Source: Pseudoalteromonas espejiana DSM 9414 (lineage in GTDB: Bacteria > Pseudomonadota > Gammaproteobacteria > Enterobacterales > Alteromonadaceae). From it: 64,000 bases of DNA. The translations under genes and the position numbers were made by a program. Location of the stretch: positions 693,001-757,000 of the forward strand of contig NZ_CP011028.1 in assembly GCF_002221525.1 (NCBI RefSeq), in the 5' to 3' direction. This document shows positions 17,539 to 27,219 of the stretch, one piece after another (position 1 is the first letter of the stretch; each line of letters begins with the position of its first letter). Below the pieces are notes generated by a model that was not told the origin of the DNA, ran no database searches, and saw nothing but the letters and a program-made list of their open reading frames with translations.

Positions 17539-18174
17539 TTAAATAGAGTTATCTAATTTAAAATCGAGCTGTACAGTTTGATCTGTTTGTAATTGTGCCA
17601 CACCTTCTATTACTTTGGGGCGATATTTCCAGCGTTTTATGACTCTTATTGCTTCGCGGTCAAAGGTGCGTTTTGGCTCTGCGTTAATCACTACTGGGTT
17701 TATTACTTCACCGGTGGGCGAAATACTAAAGCTAAGTTGTACCCAGCCTTCAATGCCATCGCGGGCAGCAGACGTTGGGTATTTAGGGTTTATGCGCACT
17801 ATGGGCGTTGCATCCCCCGTAGGGCGGTTAATGGTGCTATTTATATCATCACCAAAATCATCAATAGTTACCGGCATTACTTCGTTTATAGCAATTACAG
17901 GGTCGTTTGAGGTATCTATTGGTGGTGCCTTAGGCGGTGTTTTTGGCACCGGCGGTGGCGGCTGTATTTTTTGTATATGCCTTACTTGTGAGTCCTCTGG
18001 TGCCTTAAAAATCTCTACAATAATATCGCCACCGGTTTTTATTGGTGCGCGCTGCTCGCCAGATATTAAATATTGCATAAACGCAAAAGCCGCAAAGGTC
18101 ATTACTGCACCGCCAATTAGGGCGGTTGATGTTTTAATAAATACTGAGTTATTGGGTGCTTCAAGTGTGTGCAT
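17539..18174 (-). CDS. TonB-family energy transducer
   Basis: Couples inner-membrane proton-motive force (through ExbB/ExbD) to outer-membrane receptors. One N-terminal membrane anchor (about residues 15-33), a proline-rich spacer (KIQPPPPVPKTPPKAPP) and a C-terminal TonB domain (INPKYPTSAARDGIEGWVQL ... FDREAIRVIKRWKYRPK) are present; 211 residues resembles the TonB2 type. No exbB/exbD genes are nearby. It is the first gene of a probable operon with the ECF sigma and anti-sigma genes downstream. Confidence 0.92.
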   Translation of the reverse strand: MHTLEAPNNSVFIKTSTALIGGAVMTFAAFAFMQYLISGEQRAPIKTGGDIIVEIFKAPEDSQVRHIQKIQPPPPVPKTPPKAPPIDTSNDPVIAINEVMPVTIDDFGDDINSTINRPTGDATPIVRINPKYPTSAARDGIEGWVQLSFSISPTGEVINPVVINAEPKRTFDREAIRVIKRWKYRPKVIEGVAQLQTDQTVQLDFKLDNSI

Positions 18175-18319
18175 AAGCCGCTCCGAGTAAACTTAATTGG
18201 GTTATTTAAAAGCTATAACGGGAGGCAAATCAAAAAGGGGTTAAATAATTTTATAAAAATTGCGGGGTTTAGTTACAATAGCGTTTTGTATTCTTTTACT
18301 TATAAACTTTTAGGCTGTT

Positions 18320-18826
18320 ATGCAACTTATACAAATAGATAAAGCACGTTACCGCAAGCATTTAAATCGGGTAATTGCAGGTTGTGCAGCGGGTTTGGCT
18401 GTTGGCAGCTTGGCTGTATCGCAAACTTTAATAGCGCTATTTCCTGATGAAAGCGGGAGCCATTTTCATTGGAATTTAACCGGTGTTGTAATAACAAGTT
18501 TGGCGATTGGCTGGCTGTTAAATAAGTACCGTACACATAGTTTTATGACCGAAGTGGTGTATGTGTGGGAGCTAAAACAAGCGCTTAATAAAATAACCCG
18601 CAAAATGCCAAAACTAAAAGCAGCAGGGCGCGAAGGTAATGCCGATGCACTGTTAGCGATTCATTATAGTTACGCGGGATCACGGCTTTTATGGCAGCTA
18701 GACGATAACACCATTACTATGGATGAGTTAGCTATAAAACAAGCCGAGCTTGATAGTGTGGCGGCCAAGTATAACCTGACTTTAAATGCCGATGACTATA
18801 ACGAGGCTATATTAAAACAGTTTTAA
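18320..18826 (+). CDS. DUF3087 family membrane protein
   Basis: 168 residues with two N-terminal membrane segments (about 20-40 and 52-68, IAGCAAGLAVGSLAVSQTLI and VVITSLAIGWLL) and a helical charged C-terminal half (KQALNKITRKMPKLKAA). It fits DUF3087, a family known from marine gammaproteobacteria and without assigned function. Followed 36 bases later by a phosphatase gene and preceded by AGG 6-8 bases before the ATG. Confidence 0.8.
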   Translation: MQLIQIDKARYRKHLNRVIAGCAAGLAVGSLAVSQTLIALFPDESGSHFHWNLTGVVITSLAIGWLLNKYRTHSFMTEVVYVWELKQALNKITRKMPKLKAAGREGNADALLAIHYSYAGSRLLWQLDDNTITMDELAIKQAELDSVAAKYNLTLNADDYNEAILKQF

Positions 18827-18862
18827 AGCAGTTTTAAAGTTAGTTGTAAGGAGCAAGCCCTG

Positions 18863-19312
18863 ATGAAAAAAGTACTTATAGTGTGTTTAGGTAATATTTG
18901 CCGCTCGCCAACAGCAGAGGCGGTGTTAAAAGCGCGTGCTAAAAAATTAGGTGTTGAGGTAAAAGTAGACTCGGCAGGCACCATTGGTTATCACGAAGGT
19001 AAAACGCCAGATGGCCGCTCAATGGCTGCGGGTGAAAAACGCGGTTATAGCTTTAAAGGTATTTTTTCGCGCCCAGTGCGCACCAGTGACTTTACTGAGT
19101 TTGATTTAATTTTAGCGGCCGACACACAAAATTTAGCTGATTTAAAAGCGCAATGCCCTGCGCATTTGCATTACAAGCTGGCGCTATTTTTAGAATACGG
19201 CGAGCAAAGCCAAAGCGCCATACCCGACCCATACTATGGCGGCGATGACGGCTTTGAAAATGTACTTGATTTAATAGAAGCCGCCAGTGATAAAATACTC
19301 GCAAAGCTTTGA
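18863..19312 (+). CDS. Low-molecular-weight protein-tyrosine phosphatase
   Basis: Cytosolic phosphatase of the arsenate reductase-like fold. The P-loop C8-LGNI-C-R14-S15 gives the nucleophile and phosphate-binding Arg, and the general-acid Asp is in AIPDPYYGG near residue 118. 149 residues is typical. There are no wzc/wza polysaccharide genes nearby, so its target is unclear. The start is preceded by AAGGAG. Confidence 0.93.
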   Translation: MKKVLIVCLGNICRSPTAEAVLKARAKKLGVEVKVDSAGTIGYHEGKTPDGRSMAAGEKRGYSFKGIFSRPVRTSDFTEFDLILAADTQNLADLKAQCPAHLHYKLALFLEYGEQSQSAIPDPYYGGDDGFENVLDLIEAASDKILAKL

Positions 19313-19338
19313 ATAAGACTACCTGAACAAAAAGACGT

Positions 19339-19606
19339 TAGGGCCTGTTTACCTTTCGAGGTTAAATTTGCAGCAGTCTGTTTGGTATTTAGGCAAGGCA
19401 GAGTCTATGTTGTGTGGTTGTTCCCCATAAATAGGCGATAACGACGTATAAATGCCAAACAGGCGCTGCCCAAAGGGCTCTGCCTAGGGGCAATTTACTC
19501 TTTGTTACTCGGTTTTTACTTAGCCCACTAGGTTACAAACCTCGCGCCGCGATTAAATGGCCCCTAGGTTGAACAAATTATAATCCTGAAAGGTTCACAG
19601 GCCCTA
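19339..19606. repeat. MITE-like element, copy 1 (268 bp)
   Basis: Begins TAGGGCCTGTTTACCTTTCG and ends with the inverse TTCACAGGCCCTA, giving imperfect terminal inverted repeats with TA at both outer ends. The inside has further inverted segments (TTTGGTATTTAGGC / TAAATGCCAAA) and no long ORF. A second copy at 33233-33499 matches it along its whole length with scattered differences. It fills nearly all of the gap between the phosphatase and TonB-like genes. Confidence 0.85.
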
Positions 19607-19635
19607 GTTAGCGCCTTTTTTAATGCCTTGTGTTG

Positions 19636-20748
19636 TTATCTGGCTATTTTAAAGTCGAGCTGTACTTGCGTACTTGCAACAACGGGTTGGCCGTTTTCAA
19701 ATTTTGGTGCATAACGCCATTTTTTAAGTGCTGTAAGTGCTGACCTTTCAAACTCTTTACCACCTTGTGAGCTAACTACCTCTGGGTTTTTAACAAAGCC
19801 TGCGGTATCTACATCAAATTCAACAACCACTATGCCGTCTTTCATTTGGCGTGCTTTGTTTTGCGGGTAGATAGGGTTTTCACGGTATATAGGTGTTTGC
19901 TCTTGTGATTTTTTCCATGGCACCATTTTAGCAATTGCTAAACAATGTTTAGTGGCTTGCTCGCTTTGGCCGGTTTTTTCGTAAAGGTTAACAAGCTTTG
20001 AGTGCGCAGTAAGCTCAGCGTTGTGATCAAAGTTTAAGTTGTTATCAAATACCGATACAACATGGTTTAGTCGTTCAATGGCTTCATTGTATTTTTTCTT
20101 ACCCTGGGCAAACGATGCCATTAAAAAGTCGGCTTTAATGCGCTCTACGGTGTTGTCGTCTAAGTTGTTGCGGTAGTAGTCGTCGGCTTGGTTAAGCAGT
20201 GTTTTAGCTTTATGATATTTTTTATGGGCAAATTTTTTGGCTAGCAGTGAGGCTGCTTCAAACTGCATGTCGGCAACAAATTTAGGGTTGTTTTGCGTTT
20301 TAGCAATATCAATAACACGGTCGTAATCGTTATCGGCTTGATAGGCAGAGTCAGTGTTTTCTGCTTTGCCAATTAGCGCATCGATTGTTTCTATTGCATT
20401 TTTACCGTGGTTATTTGCCAGTATTGAATAGGCTTGCGAGTAAAGCTCGTAACGCATTTCGGTTACATTTTTTTTGCTGCTTATTGTGCTTGGCGCTGTA
20501 ATTGCTTTGGCATAATTAATAGCAAGGCTTGCGGTGTTATCGCTTTTGTCACCATAAAATGAAAGCCCCGTAGTGTAGGCTAGTTTAGCAGCTTGCTCTA
20601 TATTTTCTTCTTTTTTAACTGCTGTTAGGTAACTTTGGTACGCACTAGAAAAAGCGGTTTTATCGTCGCTTGCTTGGCTTGCATTTGATTCGCTGGCAAA
20701 AGCTGTAAAGGTTAATCCTATTGCTAAGGCGAGGTGCTGTGCTTTCAT
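19636..20748 (-). CDS. TonB C-terminal domain protein with TPR-like helical region
   Basis: 370 residues. A cleavable-looking signal peptide (ALAIGLTFTAFASESNA) is followed by about 240 mostly helical residues with tetratricopeptide-like spacing and a C-terminal TonB domain (PIYPQNKARQMKDGIVVVEF ... FERSALTALKKWRYAPKFENG). There is no proline-rich spacer or retained membrane anchor, so it may not energise receptors in the classical way. A Fur-like sequence lies 45-60 bases upstream. Family role unknown. Confidence 0.8.
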   Translation of the reverse strand: MKAQHLALAIGLTFTAFASESNASQASDDKTAFSSAYQSYLTAVKKEENIEQAAKLAYTTGLSFYGDKSDNTASLAINYAKAITAPSTISSKKNVTEMRYELYSQAYSILANNHGKNAIETIDALIGKAENTDSAYQADNDYDRVIDIAKTQNNPKFVADMQFEAASLLAKKFAHKKYHKAKTLLNQADDYYRNNLDDNTVERIKADFLMASFAQGKKKYNEAIERLNHVVSVFDNNLNFDHNAELTAHSKLVNLYEKTGQSEQATKHCLAIAKMVPWKKSQEQTPIYRENPIYPQNKARQMKDGIVVVEFDVDTAGFVKNPEVVSSQGGKEFERSALTALKKWRYAPKFENGQPVVASTQVQLDFKIAR

Positions 20749-21077
20749 AATAATCCCTATTAGTGTTCAGTCTAGAAACAAAATATCACAAATGAGAATG
20801 GTAGTCATTACTGTTTGTGCGGTTTGCTTTTATATTAATAAGCTCAAAACACAATTGTGAAGTAAATTTAAAATAACAAAGCAGAGTTTGATTGTCACCT
20901 TTTTAGGTAAGTACAGTGGCTGTTCAAAGCTGTACTTTTATTACGATTAAATATTGAAAACAGTGGCTGCCGTCGCCATATATTTGCCATAAACTATGTT
21001 GTACTACGATCTAAATTTAAACGTTTGTGATATTATCACCTCATGGTGTCGTAGTTATTTAATTATTTGGATTTGTC
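20749..21077. other. Divergent promoter region between TonB-like gene and ribA
   Basis: 329 bp with no ORF or RNA gene that I recognise. It holds the Fur-like site near the TonB-like gene. I looked for an FMN (RFN) riboswitch ahead of ribA and saw none of its conserved segments. Confidence 0.5.
20793..20807 (-). promoter_or_regulatory. Possible Fur box upstream of the TonB-like gene
   Basis: TGAGAAT-G-GTAGTCA matches 10 of 14 positions of the 7-1-7 Fur consensus TGATAAT-N-ATTATCA. It lies about 45 bases before the start codon, where a repressor would block transcription. The match is moderate. Confidence 0.45.
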
Positions 21078-21701
21078 GTGGCGCAAGTAAGAGCAAGAGC
21101 CCAGCTAAATGTTGGCAAAAATAGTGATATTCCCGCAGAAATAGTGTCATTTAGTGGCTTAAAAGATGGCCAAGAGCACGTTGCATTTGTGTTTAACAAT
21201 GCCGACTCAACGCAGTCTGTGCCGCTTATTCGTATGCACTCAGAATGCTTAACGGGTGATGTATTTCATTCATCGCGTTGCGATTGCGGCGAGCAGCTAA
21301 ACGAATGTATTGAAATGATGCACGAACAAGGCGGAGTGTTATTGTATTTACGCCAAGAAGGCCGTGGCATTGGTTTATATAATAAAATTGACGCTTACGT
21401 ACTGCAATCACAGGGTATGAATACTTACGAGGCTAATAATCACTTAGGCTTTGCTGACGACTTACGTGATTTTTCGGATGCGGTACTTATGCTCAGTGCG
21501 CTTAATTTAAACCACGTTAAATTAATGACCAATAACCCTAAAAAGCTGAATGCCCTAAAAGATGCAGGCATTGAGGTAGACACAGTTATTGGCACGCATG
21601 CGCACATAAAAGCTGGGCTTACAGGTAACAAAGCCTACCTAGAAACCAAAATTAAGCACGGCGCGCATATGTTAGATATTAAAAAAATTAAAAAACCTTA
21701 A
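21078..21701 (+). CDS. ribA: GTP cyclohydrolase II
   Basis: Converts GTP to the pyrimidine precursor of riboflavin plus formate and pyrophosphate. Zinc ligands C57, C68 and C70 are in [32 protein letters not shown] and LMTNNPKK are further signatures. 207 residues matches the single-domain enzyme (E. coli 196). It starts at GTG. No other riboflavin gene is adjacent. A strong terminator follows. Confidence 0.95.
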   Translation: MAQVRARAQLNVGKNSDIPAEIVSFSGLKDGQEHVAFVFNNADSTQSVPLIRMHSECLTGDVFHSSRCDCGEQLNECIEMMHEQGGVLLYLRQEGRGIGLYNKIDAYVLQSQGMNTYEANNHLGFADDLRDFSDAVLMLSALNLNHVKLMTNNPKKLNALKDAGIEVDTVIGTHAHIKAGLTGNKAYLETKIKHGAHMLDIKKIKKP

Positions 21702-21735
21702 CTTTTTAATTGTGTAGTGTCTGTTAATCCCCCCT

Positions 21736-21763
21736 CACGCCAAGTTATACTTGGCGTGTTTTG
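21736..21763 (+). terminator. Terminator after ribA
   Basis: Perfect stem CACGCCAAG / CTTGGCGTG with a 5-base loop and trailing TTTTG. Confidence 0.85.
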
Positions 21764-21781
21764 TTTAAACTAAGAGCAAGT

Positions 21782-22570
21782 ATGTCTACAGAATTACGAA
21801 TTTTTAAAGCCGATGCAGGGCTAAAGTGGTTTAAAGCCGGATGGCAAATTTTTAAAACCCAGCCAGTTACGTTTATTGTTATGCATTTATTAATAGGCAT
21901 AGTGGGCATATTGTCGTTAGTTTTACCTTTATTACAGGTAGTTGCAGCCCTTGCTACGCCATTTTTAACCGCAGGGTTTTACCAAGCGGTACTTACCAAG
22001 CAACAAGGCGGTAAAATTATGCTCGCCGACATACTCAAGCCATTTAGTGCTAAAGGTAACCGTTTAGGGTTGCTTCGTTTAGCGCTTTATCAAATGGGGG
22101 CGGGTATTTTAATGGCCTTATTAGCCAATGGCTTATTTGCTGATGCAGTGGCAATTATGAGCCAAGAGGGGCTTGATCCTAACGTTGCACTTGAGCAAAC
22201 CTTAAATAGTATTTCGGGAGCAAGTGTAGTGCTGTTTTTAGTGGCAATGGCGTTATATTTAATGGCATTTGCCTACGCTGTGCCGCTTATATATTTTAGC
22301 AAAGAAAAGCGTATTTTAACGGCGCTTAAAAATTCGTTATTAGTTTTTTACCATAACTTATTTGCGCTAAGTGTGTTTGGCATTATTTGTATGCTATTTA
22401 TGGCGCTTTCTATGTTCTTATCGTTCTTACCGCTGTTGATTTTAATGCCAATTTGCTACATTAGTTTCTTTGTATCTTATCAGGCTATTTTTATGCCAAT
22501 TGTACCGCCAAGTGACGACAGTAACATTAAGCCACTTAGCAGCGAAACAAGCGGGCGCTTTGACGCTTAA
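21782..22570 (+). CDS. BPSS1780-like multi-span inner-membrane protein
   Basis: 262 residues with about six membrane segments in three pairs, starting after a conserved KADAGLKWFKAGWQIFKTQP stretch typical of the family. An in-frame TTG at 21761 lies inside the ribA terminator, so the ATG at 21782 is taken. The stop codon overlaps the recX start by one base, so the two are translationally coupled. Function unknown. Confidence 0.78.
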   Translation: MSTELRIFKADAGLKWFKAGWQIFKTQPVTFIVMHLLIGIVGILSLVLPLLQVVAALATPFLTAGFYQAVLTKQQGGKIMLADILKPFSAKGNRLGLLRLALYQMGAGILMALLANGLFADAVAIMSQEGLDPNVALEQTLNSISGASVVLFLVAMALYLMAFAYAVPLIYFSKEKRILTALKNSLLVFYHNLFALSVFGIICMLFMALSMFLSFLPLLILMPICYISFFVSYQAIFMPIVPPSDDSNIKPLSSETSGRFDA

Positions 22571-23022
22571 TGGATGATAAGTTAAAACAAAAACTAAAAA
22601 ACTACGTACTGTGGTTACTAGGGCGCCAAGAATATTCACGCCGAGAGTTAACCTTTAAGCTTCAGCAAAAAGAAGCCAGCGACGAGTTTATAGAAACCTT
22701 GCTAAATTGGTGCGAAGAGCACAATTTTATTAACGAGCAACGTTACTGCGAAGGGTTTGTTAGAAAACATATATTTAAAGGCCATGGGCTTAAGCGTATT
22801 CAAAGCGAAGCCATGGGCAAAGGGATTGACCGTTCGCTACTTGAAAGAGTAGTTGAAGAGCTTGAAATAGATTGGTTTGAGCTCGCGCAGGAAGCGTATA
22901 ACAAAAAGTATTCCACTACACCGGCAAACCTCGAGTACAAAGATAAAGCTAAGCGCGTGCGCTACTTGATGTACCGAGGATTTAGCTACGAACAAATTGA
23001 TTTTGCAATGCAAGCACAGTAA
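22570..23022 (+). CDS. recX: Regulatory protein RecX
   Basis: Small helical protein that binds RecA and limits filament growth. Three-helix repeat modules are visible (LLGRQEYSRRELTFKLQQK; GHGLKRIQSEAMGKGID; KDKAKRVRYLMYRGFSYEQI). 150 residues is typical. The usual partner recA is not immediately upstream here; a BPSS1780-like membrane gene takes its place. alaS follows 19 bases later, keeping the recX-alaS part of the enterobacterial order. Confidence 0.9.
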   Translation: MDDKLKQKLKNYVLWLLGRQEYSRRELTFKLQQKEASDEFIETLLNWCEEHNFINEQRYCEGFVRKHIFKGHGLKRIQSEAMGKGIDRSLLERVVEELEIDWFELAQEAYNKKYSTTPANLEYKDKAKRVRYLMYRGFSYEQIDFAMQAQ

Positions 23023-23041
23023 ATACAGGTGAGATTTTCAC

Positions 23042-25642
23042 ATGCAGCACATGACTACGGCACAACTTAGGCAACAGTTTTTAGACTTTTTTGCCAGCAA
23101 ACAGCACCAAATTGTCCCATCGGGTTCACTTATTCCGGGTAACGATGCCACGTTGTTATTTAACAATGCCGGTATGGTTCCTTTTAAAGATGTGTTTTTA
23201 GGCGCCGAAACTCGCCCTTACACGCGTGCTACAAGTGCACAGCGTTGTGTGCGTGCTGGTGGTAAACATAACGACTTAGAAAACGTAGGTTACACGGCAC
23301 GTCACCATACCTTTTTTGAAATGCTAGGTAACTTTAGTTTTGGCGATTACTTTAAACAAGACGCTATTAAGTTTGCGTGGGAGTTTTTAACTGAAGTAGT
23401 TAAATTACCACAAGAAAAACTACTTGTTACTATTTACCACGACGATGAAGATGCATTTGGTTTTTGGCATAACGACATTGGCCTAAGCGAAGATCGTATT
23501 ATACGTATTGCTACCTCAGACAACTTCTGGTCTATGGGCGATACAGGTCCGTGTGGCCCATGTTCTGAAATATTTTACGATCACGGTGAGCACATTTGGG
23601 GTGGTCCTCCGGGATCTCCTGAAGAAGATGGCGACCGTTTTATCGAAATTTGGAACCTGGTATTTATGCAATACAACCGTCAAAGCGACGGTACGATGGA
23701 ACCATTACCTAAGCAATCTGTTGATACAGGTATGGGCCTTGAGCGTATTGCCGCTATTTTACAAGGTGTGCATTCAAACTACGAAATCGACTTGTTCCAA
23801 GGCTTAATTGCAGCCGCTGCAAGCGTAACTAACGCACAAGACATGAACGATAAATCGCTACGCGTAGTGGCTGATCATATTCGTTCGTGTGCGTTTTTAA
23901 TCTCAGACGGTGTTATGCCATCTAACGAAGGCCGTGGTTATGTACTTCGTCGTATTATTCGCCGTGCGGTACGCCATGGTAATAAGCTTGGTGCACAAGG
24001 CGCGTTTTTCTATAAATTAGTAGCCGCGCTTATTGAGCAAATGGGTCAAGCGTATCCTGAGCTTGCTAAGCAGCAAGAAATTATTGAAAAAGTACTGCGC
24101 ATTGAAGAAGAGCAATTTGGTAAAACCCTTGAGCGTGGCTTAGCAATTTTAGAAGAAAGCCTAAGCGATCTTAAAGGCGATATTATCCCAGGTGATTTAG
24201 TATTTAAGCTATACGATACGTATGGTTTCCCTGCGGATTTAACTGCCGATGTTGCGCGTGAGCGACAAATGACCATTGATCACTCAGGCTTTGAAGAGTG
24301 CATGGCAGTACAGCGTAAAACAGCGCAAAAAGCGGGTAAATTTGGTGCCGATTACAACGAGCAATTAAAATCAGAAAAGCTTACTGAATTTAAAGGGTAC
24401 GACAGCATTCATCACAGCGCTACGGTAGTCGAGGTTTTTGCAAGTGGTGAGTCGGTTTCTATTTTAGAAGACGGTCAGCAAGGTATTGTAATATTAAACC
24501 ACACGCCATTTTACGCTGAATCGGGCGGTCAAACAGGTGATACCGGTACTATTACTGTTGCAGGTGGCGAGTTTAGTGTAACTAACACCACTAAGCTGGG
24601 TAATGCTTTTGCACACCACGGTACTGTACAAGGGCGCATTGCAGTTAATGATAAAGTTGATGCAACTATTGACGACGCACGCCGTGAGCGCATCAAGAAA
24701 AACCATACCGCAACTCATATTTTACACGAAGCGCTTCGCCAATTACTTGGTGAGCACGTAAGTCAAAAAGGCTCGCTGGTTGAGCCTGAACGTTTACGTT
24801 TTGACTTTTCGCACTTTGAAGCGGTAACTAAAGATGAGCTACGTGAAATTGAGCGTGTAGTTAATGATGAAATTCGTCGTAACTTTGCACTTAACACTGA
24901 ACTTATGGCAATTGATGATGCTAAAGCTAAAGGTGCTATGGCACTGTTTGGCGAAAAGTACGATGACGAAGTACGTGTAGTAACGATTGGTGATTACTCA
25001 ATTGAGCTTTGTGGTGGTACGCACGTTGAGCGCGCAGGCGATATTGGTTTATTCAAAATTGTATCTGAAAGTGGTATTGCTGCAGGTGTTCGCCGTATTG
25101 AAGCGGTAACCGGTGCAGATGCCGTAGCCTATGTGAGCGAGCAAGAAAAACAACTTAACGATGTAGCGGCGCTTGTAAAAGGTGATAGCGCATCGGTACT
25201 TGAAAAAGTAACTGCCTTGCTTGAAAAGTCTAAAGGCCTTGAAAAGCAAATTGCTCAGCTTAACGACAAGCTAGCAAGTGCAGCGGGTGCGTCTTTACTT
25301 GATTCTATTGTTGAAATTAACGGCGTTAAGCTATTAGTTGCAAACGTTGAAGGAACCGAGTCTAAAGCGCTTCGCGGTATGGTTGATGACCTTAAAAACA
25401 AGATTGGCTCAGGTGTTATTGCCCTTGGTGTTGCCAGTGGCGATAAGGTAAGCCTAATTGCAGGTGTAACTAAAGACTTAACAGGCAAAGTAAAAGCCGG
25501 TGAGCTTGTTAACCACATGGCTTCTCAAGTAGGTGGTAAAGGCGGCGGTCGCCCAGATATGGCACAAGCGGGTGGCTCACAACCTGAAAACTTAAACGCA
25601 GCGCTTGAAAGCGTAACTGCTTGGGTAACCGAGAAAGTTTAA
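23042..25642 (+). CDS. alaS: Alanyl-tRNA synthetase
   Basis: Charges tRNA-Ala and clears misacylated Ser/Gly. Class II core at the N-terminus ([57 protein letters not shown]), an editing domain with zinc-type motifs HTATHILH and CGGTH, and a C-terminal coiled coil and C-Ala domain ending near [15 protein letters not shown]. 866 residues is typical. AGGTGAG lies 7 bases before the ATG. lysC follows after 6 bases. Confidence 0.97.
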   Translation: MQHMTTAQLRQQFLDFFASKQHQIVPSGSLIPGNDATLLFNNAGMVPFKDVFLGAETRPYTRATSAQRCVRAGGKHNDLENVGYTARHHTFFEMLGNFSFGDYFKQDAIKFAWEFLTEVVKLPQEKLLVTIYHDDEDAFGFWHNDIGLSEDRIIRIATSDNFWSMGDTGPCGPCSEIFYDHGEHIWGGPPGSPEEDGDRFIEIWNLVFMQYNRQSDGTMEPLPKQSVDTGMGLERIAAILQGVHSNYEIDLFQGLIAAAASVTNAQDMNDKSLRVVADHIRSCAFLISDGVMPSNEGRGYVLRRIIRRAVRHGNKLGAQGAFFYKLVAALIEQMGQAYPELAKQQEIIEKVLRIEEEQFGKTLERGLAILEESLSDLKGDIIPGDLVFKLYDTYGFPADLTADVARERQMTIDHSGFEECMAVQRKTAQKAGKFGADYNEQLKSEKLTEFKGYDSIHHSATVVEVFASGESVSILEDGQQGIVILNHTPFYAESGGQTGDTGTITVAGGEFSVTNTTKLGNAFAHHGTVQGRIAVNDKVDATIDDARRERIKKNHTATHILHEALRQLLGEHVSQKGSLVEPERLRFDFSHFEAVTKDELREIERVVNDEIRRNFALNTELMAIDDAKAKGAMALFGEKYDDEVRVVTIGDYSIELCGGTHVERAGDIGLFKIVSESGIAAGVRRIEAVTGADAVAYVSEQEKQLNDVAALVKGDSASVLEKVTALLEKSKGLEKQIAQLNDKLASAAGASLLDSIVEINGVKLLVANVEGTESKALRGMVDDLKNKIGSGVIALGVASGDKVSLIAGVTKDLTGKVKAGELVNHMASQVGGKGGGRPDMAQAGGSQPENLNAALESVTAWVTEKV

Positions 25643-25648
25643 GATTAC

Positions 25649-26866
25649 GTGGCACTTATTGTCCAAAAGTATGGCGGCACTTCGGTTGGCTCAATTGAGC
25701 GAATAGAAGCGGTCGCCGACCTTGTTGTTAAAACTAGGCAACAAGGTCATCAAGTGGTTGTTGTGCTCTCGGCTATGTCGGGAGAAACCAACCGCTTAAT
25801 TAACCTCGCCAAACAAATTGATACTCGCCCGAGTAATCGAGAACTAGACGTACTAATAAGCACCGGAGAGCAGGTTTCTGTATCGCTGCTTGCTATGGCT
25901 ATTATAAAACGTGGCCACTCAGCTGTAAGTTTACTTGCCGACCAAGTAAATATTCAAACCGATAACATGTTTGGTAAAGCCCGCATTGAAGATGTAGCCG
26001 CAACGCGTTTAAAGCATGAGCTTGAGCATAACCGTATTGCTATTATTGCCGGTTTTCAGGGGCGCGACGTAGAGGGAAATATTACAACCCTTGGCCGTGG
26101 TGGCACCGATACCTCTGCGGTAGAAATTGCCGGCGCAATAAAAGCAGACGAATGCCAGATCTATACCGATGTTGATGGCGTATATACAACAGACCCGCGT
26201 GTAGAACCAACAGCGCAACGATTAAGCCATGTCACGTTTGCAGAAATGCTAGAGCTGGCAAGCTTGGGCGCCAAAGTATTGCATATTCGCTCTGTAGAGG
26301 CGGCTGGCAGGCATAAAATGCCGCTTAGGGTGCTTTCAAGCTTTAAGCCCGATGAAGGAACGCTAATTAGTTTTGAGGAGAGCGATATGCCAACCAAGGT
26401 TGTATCGGGAATAGCATTTAATCGTGACGAATGCTTGATAAAGGTACATGGCGTACCATACTGTGTTAATTCTCTTACAAAAATTTTGAAACTTTTTGCA
26501 GAAAATGGCATCGAAATAGATATGATTAGTCAAGTTAATCATAACTTTGAAAAAAAAGACTATGCTTTCACTGTGCACACAAATGACTATCTGCAAGCAC
26601 GCGATTTACTTATTAAGCATAAGGTAAATTTGCAGGCTGAGGATATTTCTGCTGACACCACAATTGCAAAAGTGTCGGCTGTTGGCGTAGGGATGAAGTC
26701 TCACTCTGGTGTAGCGCATCAATTTTTTGATGCACTAGCTAAAGAAAGCATACATGTGATTTTAGTTTCGACGTCAGAAATCAAAGTATCGGTTTTAATT
26801 GATGAGAAGTATCTGGAATTAGCAGTACGTGCGTTACATAAAGAATTTTTAACAGAAAATGGATAG
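25649..26866 (+). CDS. lysC: Aspartate kinase, monofunctional
   Basis: First step of the Lys/Thr/Met pathway: phosphorylation of aspartate. Kinase domain signatures KYGGTSVGS, GRGGTDTSAVEIA and TDVDGVYTTDPR precede two ACT domains (about 265-405). It starts at GTG 6 bases after alaS and is thus co-transcribed with a tRNA synthetase; I see no lysine riboswitch. 405 residues matches the short alpha/beta-type enzymes, not the ThrA/MetL fusions. Which amino acid inhibits it is not evident. Confidence 0.95.
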   Translation: MALIVQKYGGTSVGSIERIEAVADLVVKTRQQGHQVVVVLSAMSGETNRLINLAKQIDTRPSNRELDVLISTGEQVSVSLLAMAIIKRGHSAVSLLADQVNIQTDNMFGKARIEDVAATRLKHELEHNRIAIIAGFQGRDVEGNITTLGRGGTDTSAVEIAGAIKADECQIYTDVDGVYTTDPRVEPTAQRLSHVTFAEMLELASLGAKVLHIRSVEAAGRHKMPLRVLSSFKPDEGTLISFEESDMPTKVVSGIAFNRDECLIKVHGVPYCVNSLTKILKLFAENGIEIDMISQVNHNFEKKDYAFTVHTNDYLQARDLLIKHKVNLQAEDISADTTIAKVSAVGVGMKSHSGVAHQFFDALAKESIHVILVSTSEIKVSVLIDEKYLELAVRALHKEFLTENG

Positions 26867-26925
26867 TTTGGGAGTTTTTACTTACTTTTCAATCGAATTT
26901 TCATTAATATGTTCAAGCGGAATCT

Positions 26926-26931
26926 TATAAT
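26926..26931 (+). promoter_or_regulatory. -10 box upstream of csrA
   Basis: Perfect TATAAT 25 bases before the csrA start, in the 89-base gap after lysC. The -35 region at the right distance is a poor match, so use or a different sigma factor is uncertain. Confidence 0.45.
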
Positions 26932-26955
26932 TTATTGGAACATGGGAGCAAGAGA

Positions 26956-27147
26956 ATGCTAATACTAACTCGTAGAGTAGGTGAAACCCTAATGATTGGT
27001 GACGAAGTAACAGTTACTGTTTTAGGTGTTAAAGGAAATCAAGTTCGAATTGGTGTTAATGCACCTAAAGACGTTTCAGTGCATCGTGAAGAAATTTACA
27101 TGCGTATACAAGCTGAAAAGTCTAACCCTAATCCGGGCAATGCTTAA
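26956..27147 (+). CDS. csrA: Carbon storage regulator CsrA
   Basis: RNA-binding dimer that blocks or stabilises mRNAs at GGA motifs. The 63-residue product starts [18 protein letters not shown] and has the RNA-contact residues of the first strand (L4, R6, R7) and the VHREEIY segment. The frame extends upstream to TTG 26935, but the ATG at 26956 with GGGAG before it gives the canonical protein. The GGGAG in the leader could also be a CsrA site. A terminator follows. Confidence 0.97.
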   Translation: MLILTRRVGETLMIGDEVTVTVLGVKGNQVRIGVNAPKDVSVHREEIYMRIQAEKSNPNPGNA

Positions 27148-27190
27148 TCAACACGTATACTTAGCTGAGTAATTTATTACTTAGCTATAC

Positions 27191-27219
27191 CAAAAGCCAC
27201 TCACTGAGTGGCTTTTTTG
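27191..27219. terminator. Terminator after csrA, overlapping the end of the next gene
   Basis: AAAAGCCACTCA / TGAGTGGCTTTTTT hairpin with T-run on the plus strand. It also reaches into the 3' end of the convergent gene on the minus strand. Confidence 0.85.

Noticed and set aside
20749..21077. Possible FMN riboswitch before ribA
   Set aside because: None of the conserved RFN segments can be seen, and ribA alone is not the usual target in this group.
25643..25648. Possible lysine riboswitch before lysC
   Set aside because: Only 6 bases separate alaS and lysC, leaving no room for one.
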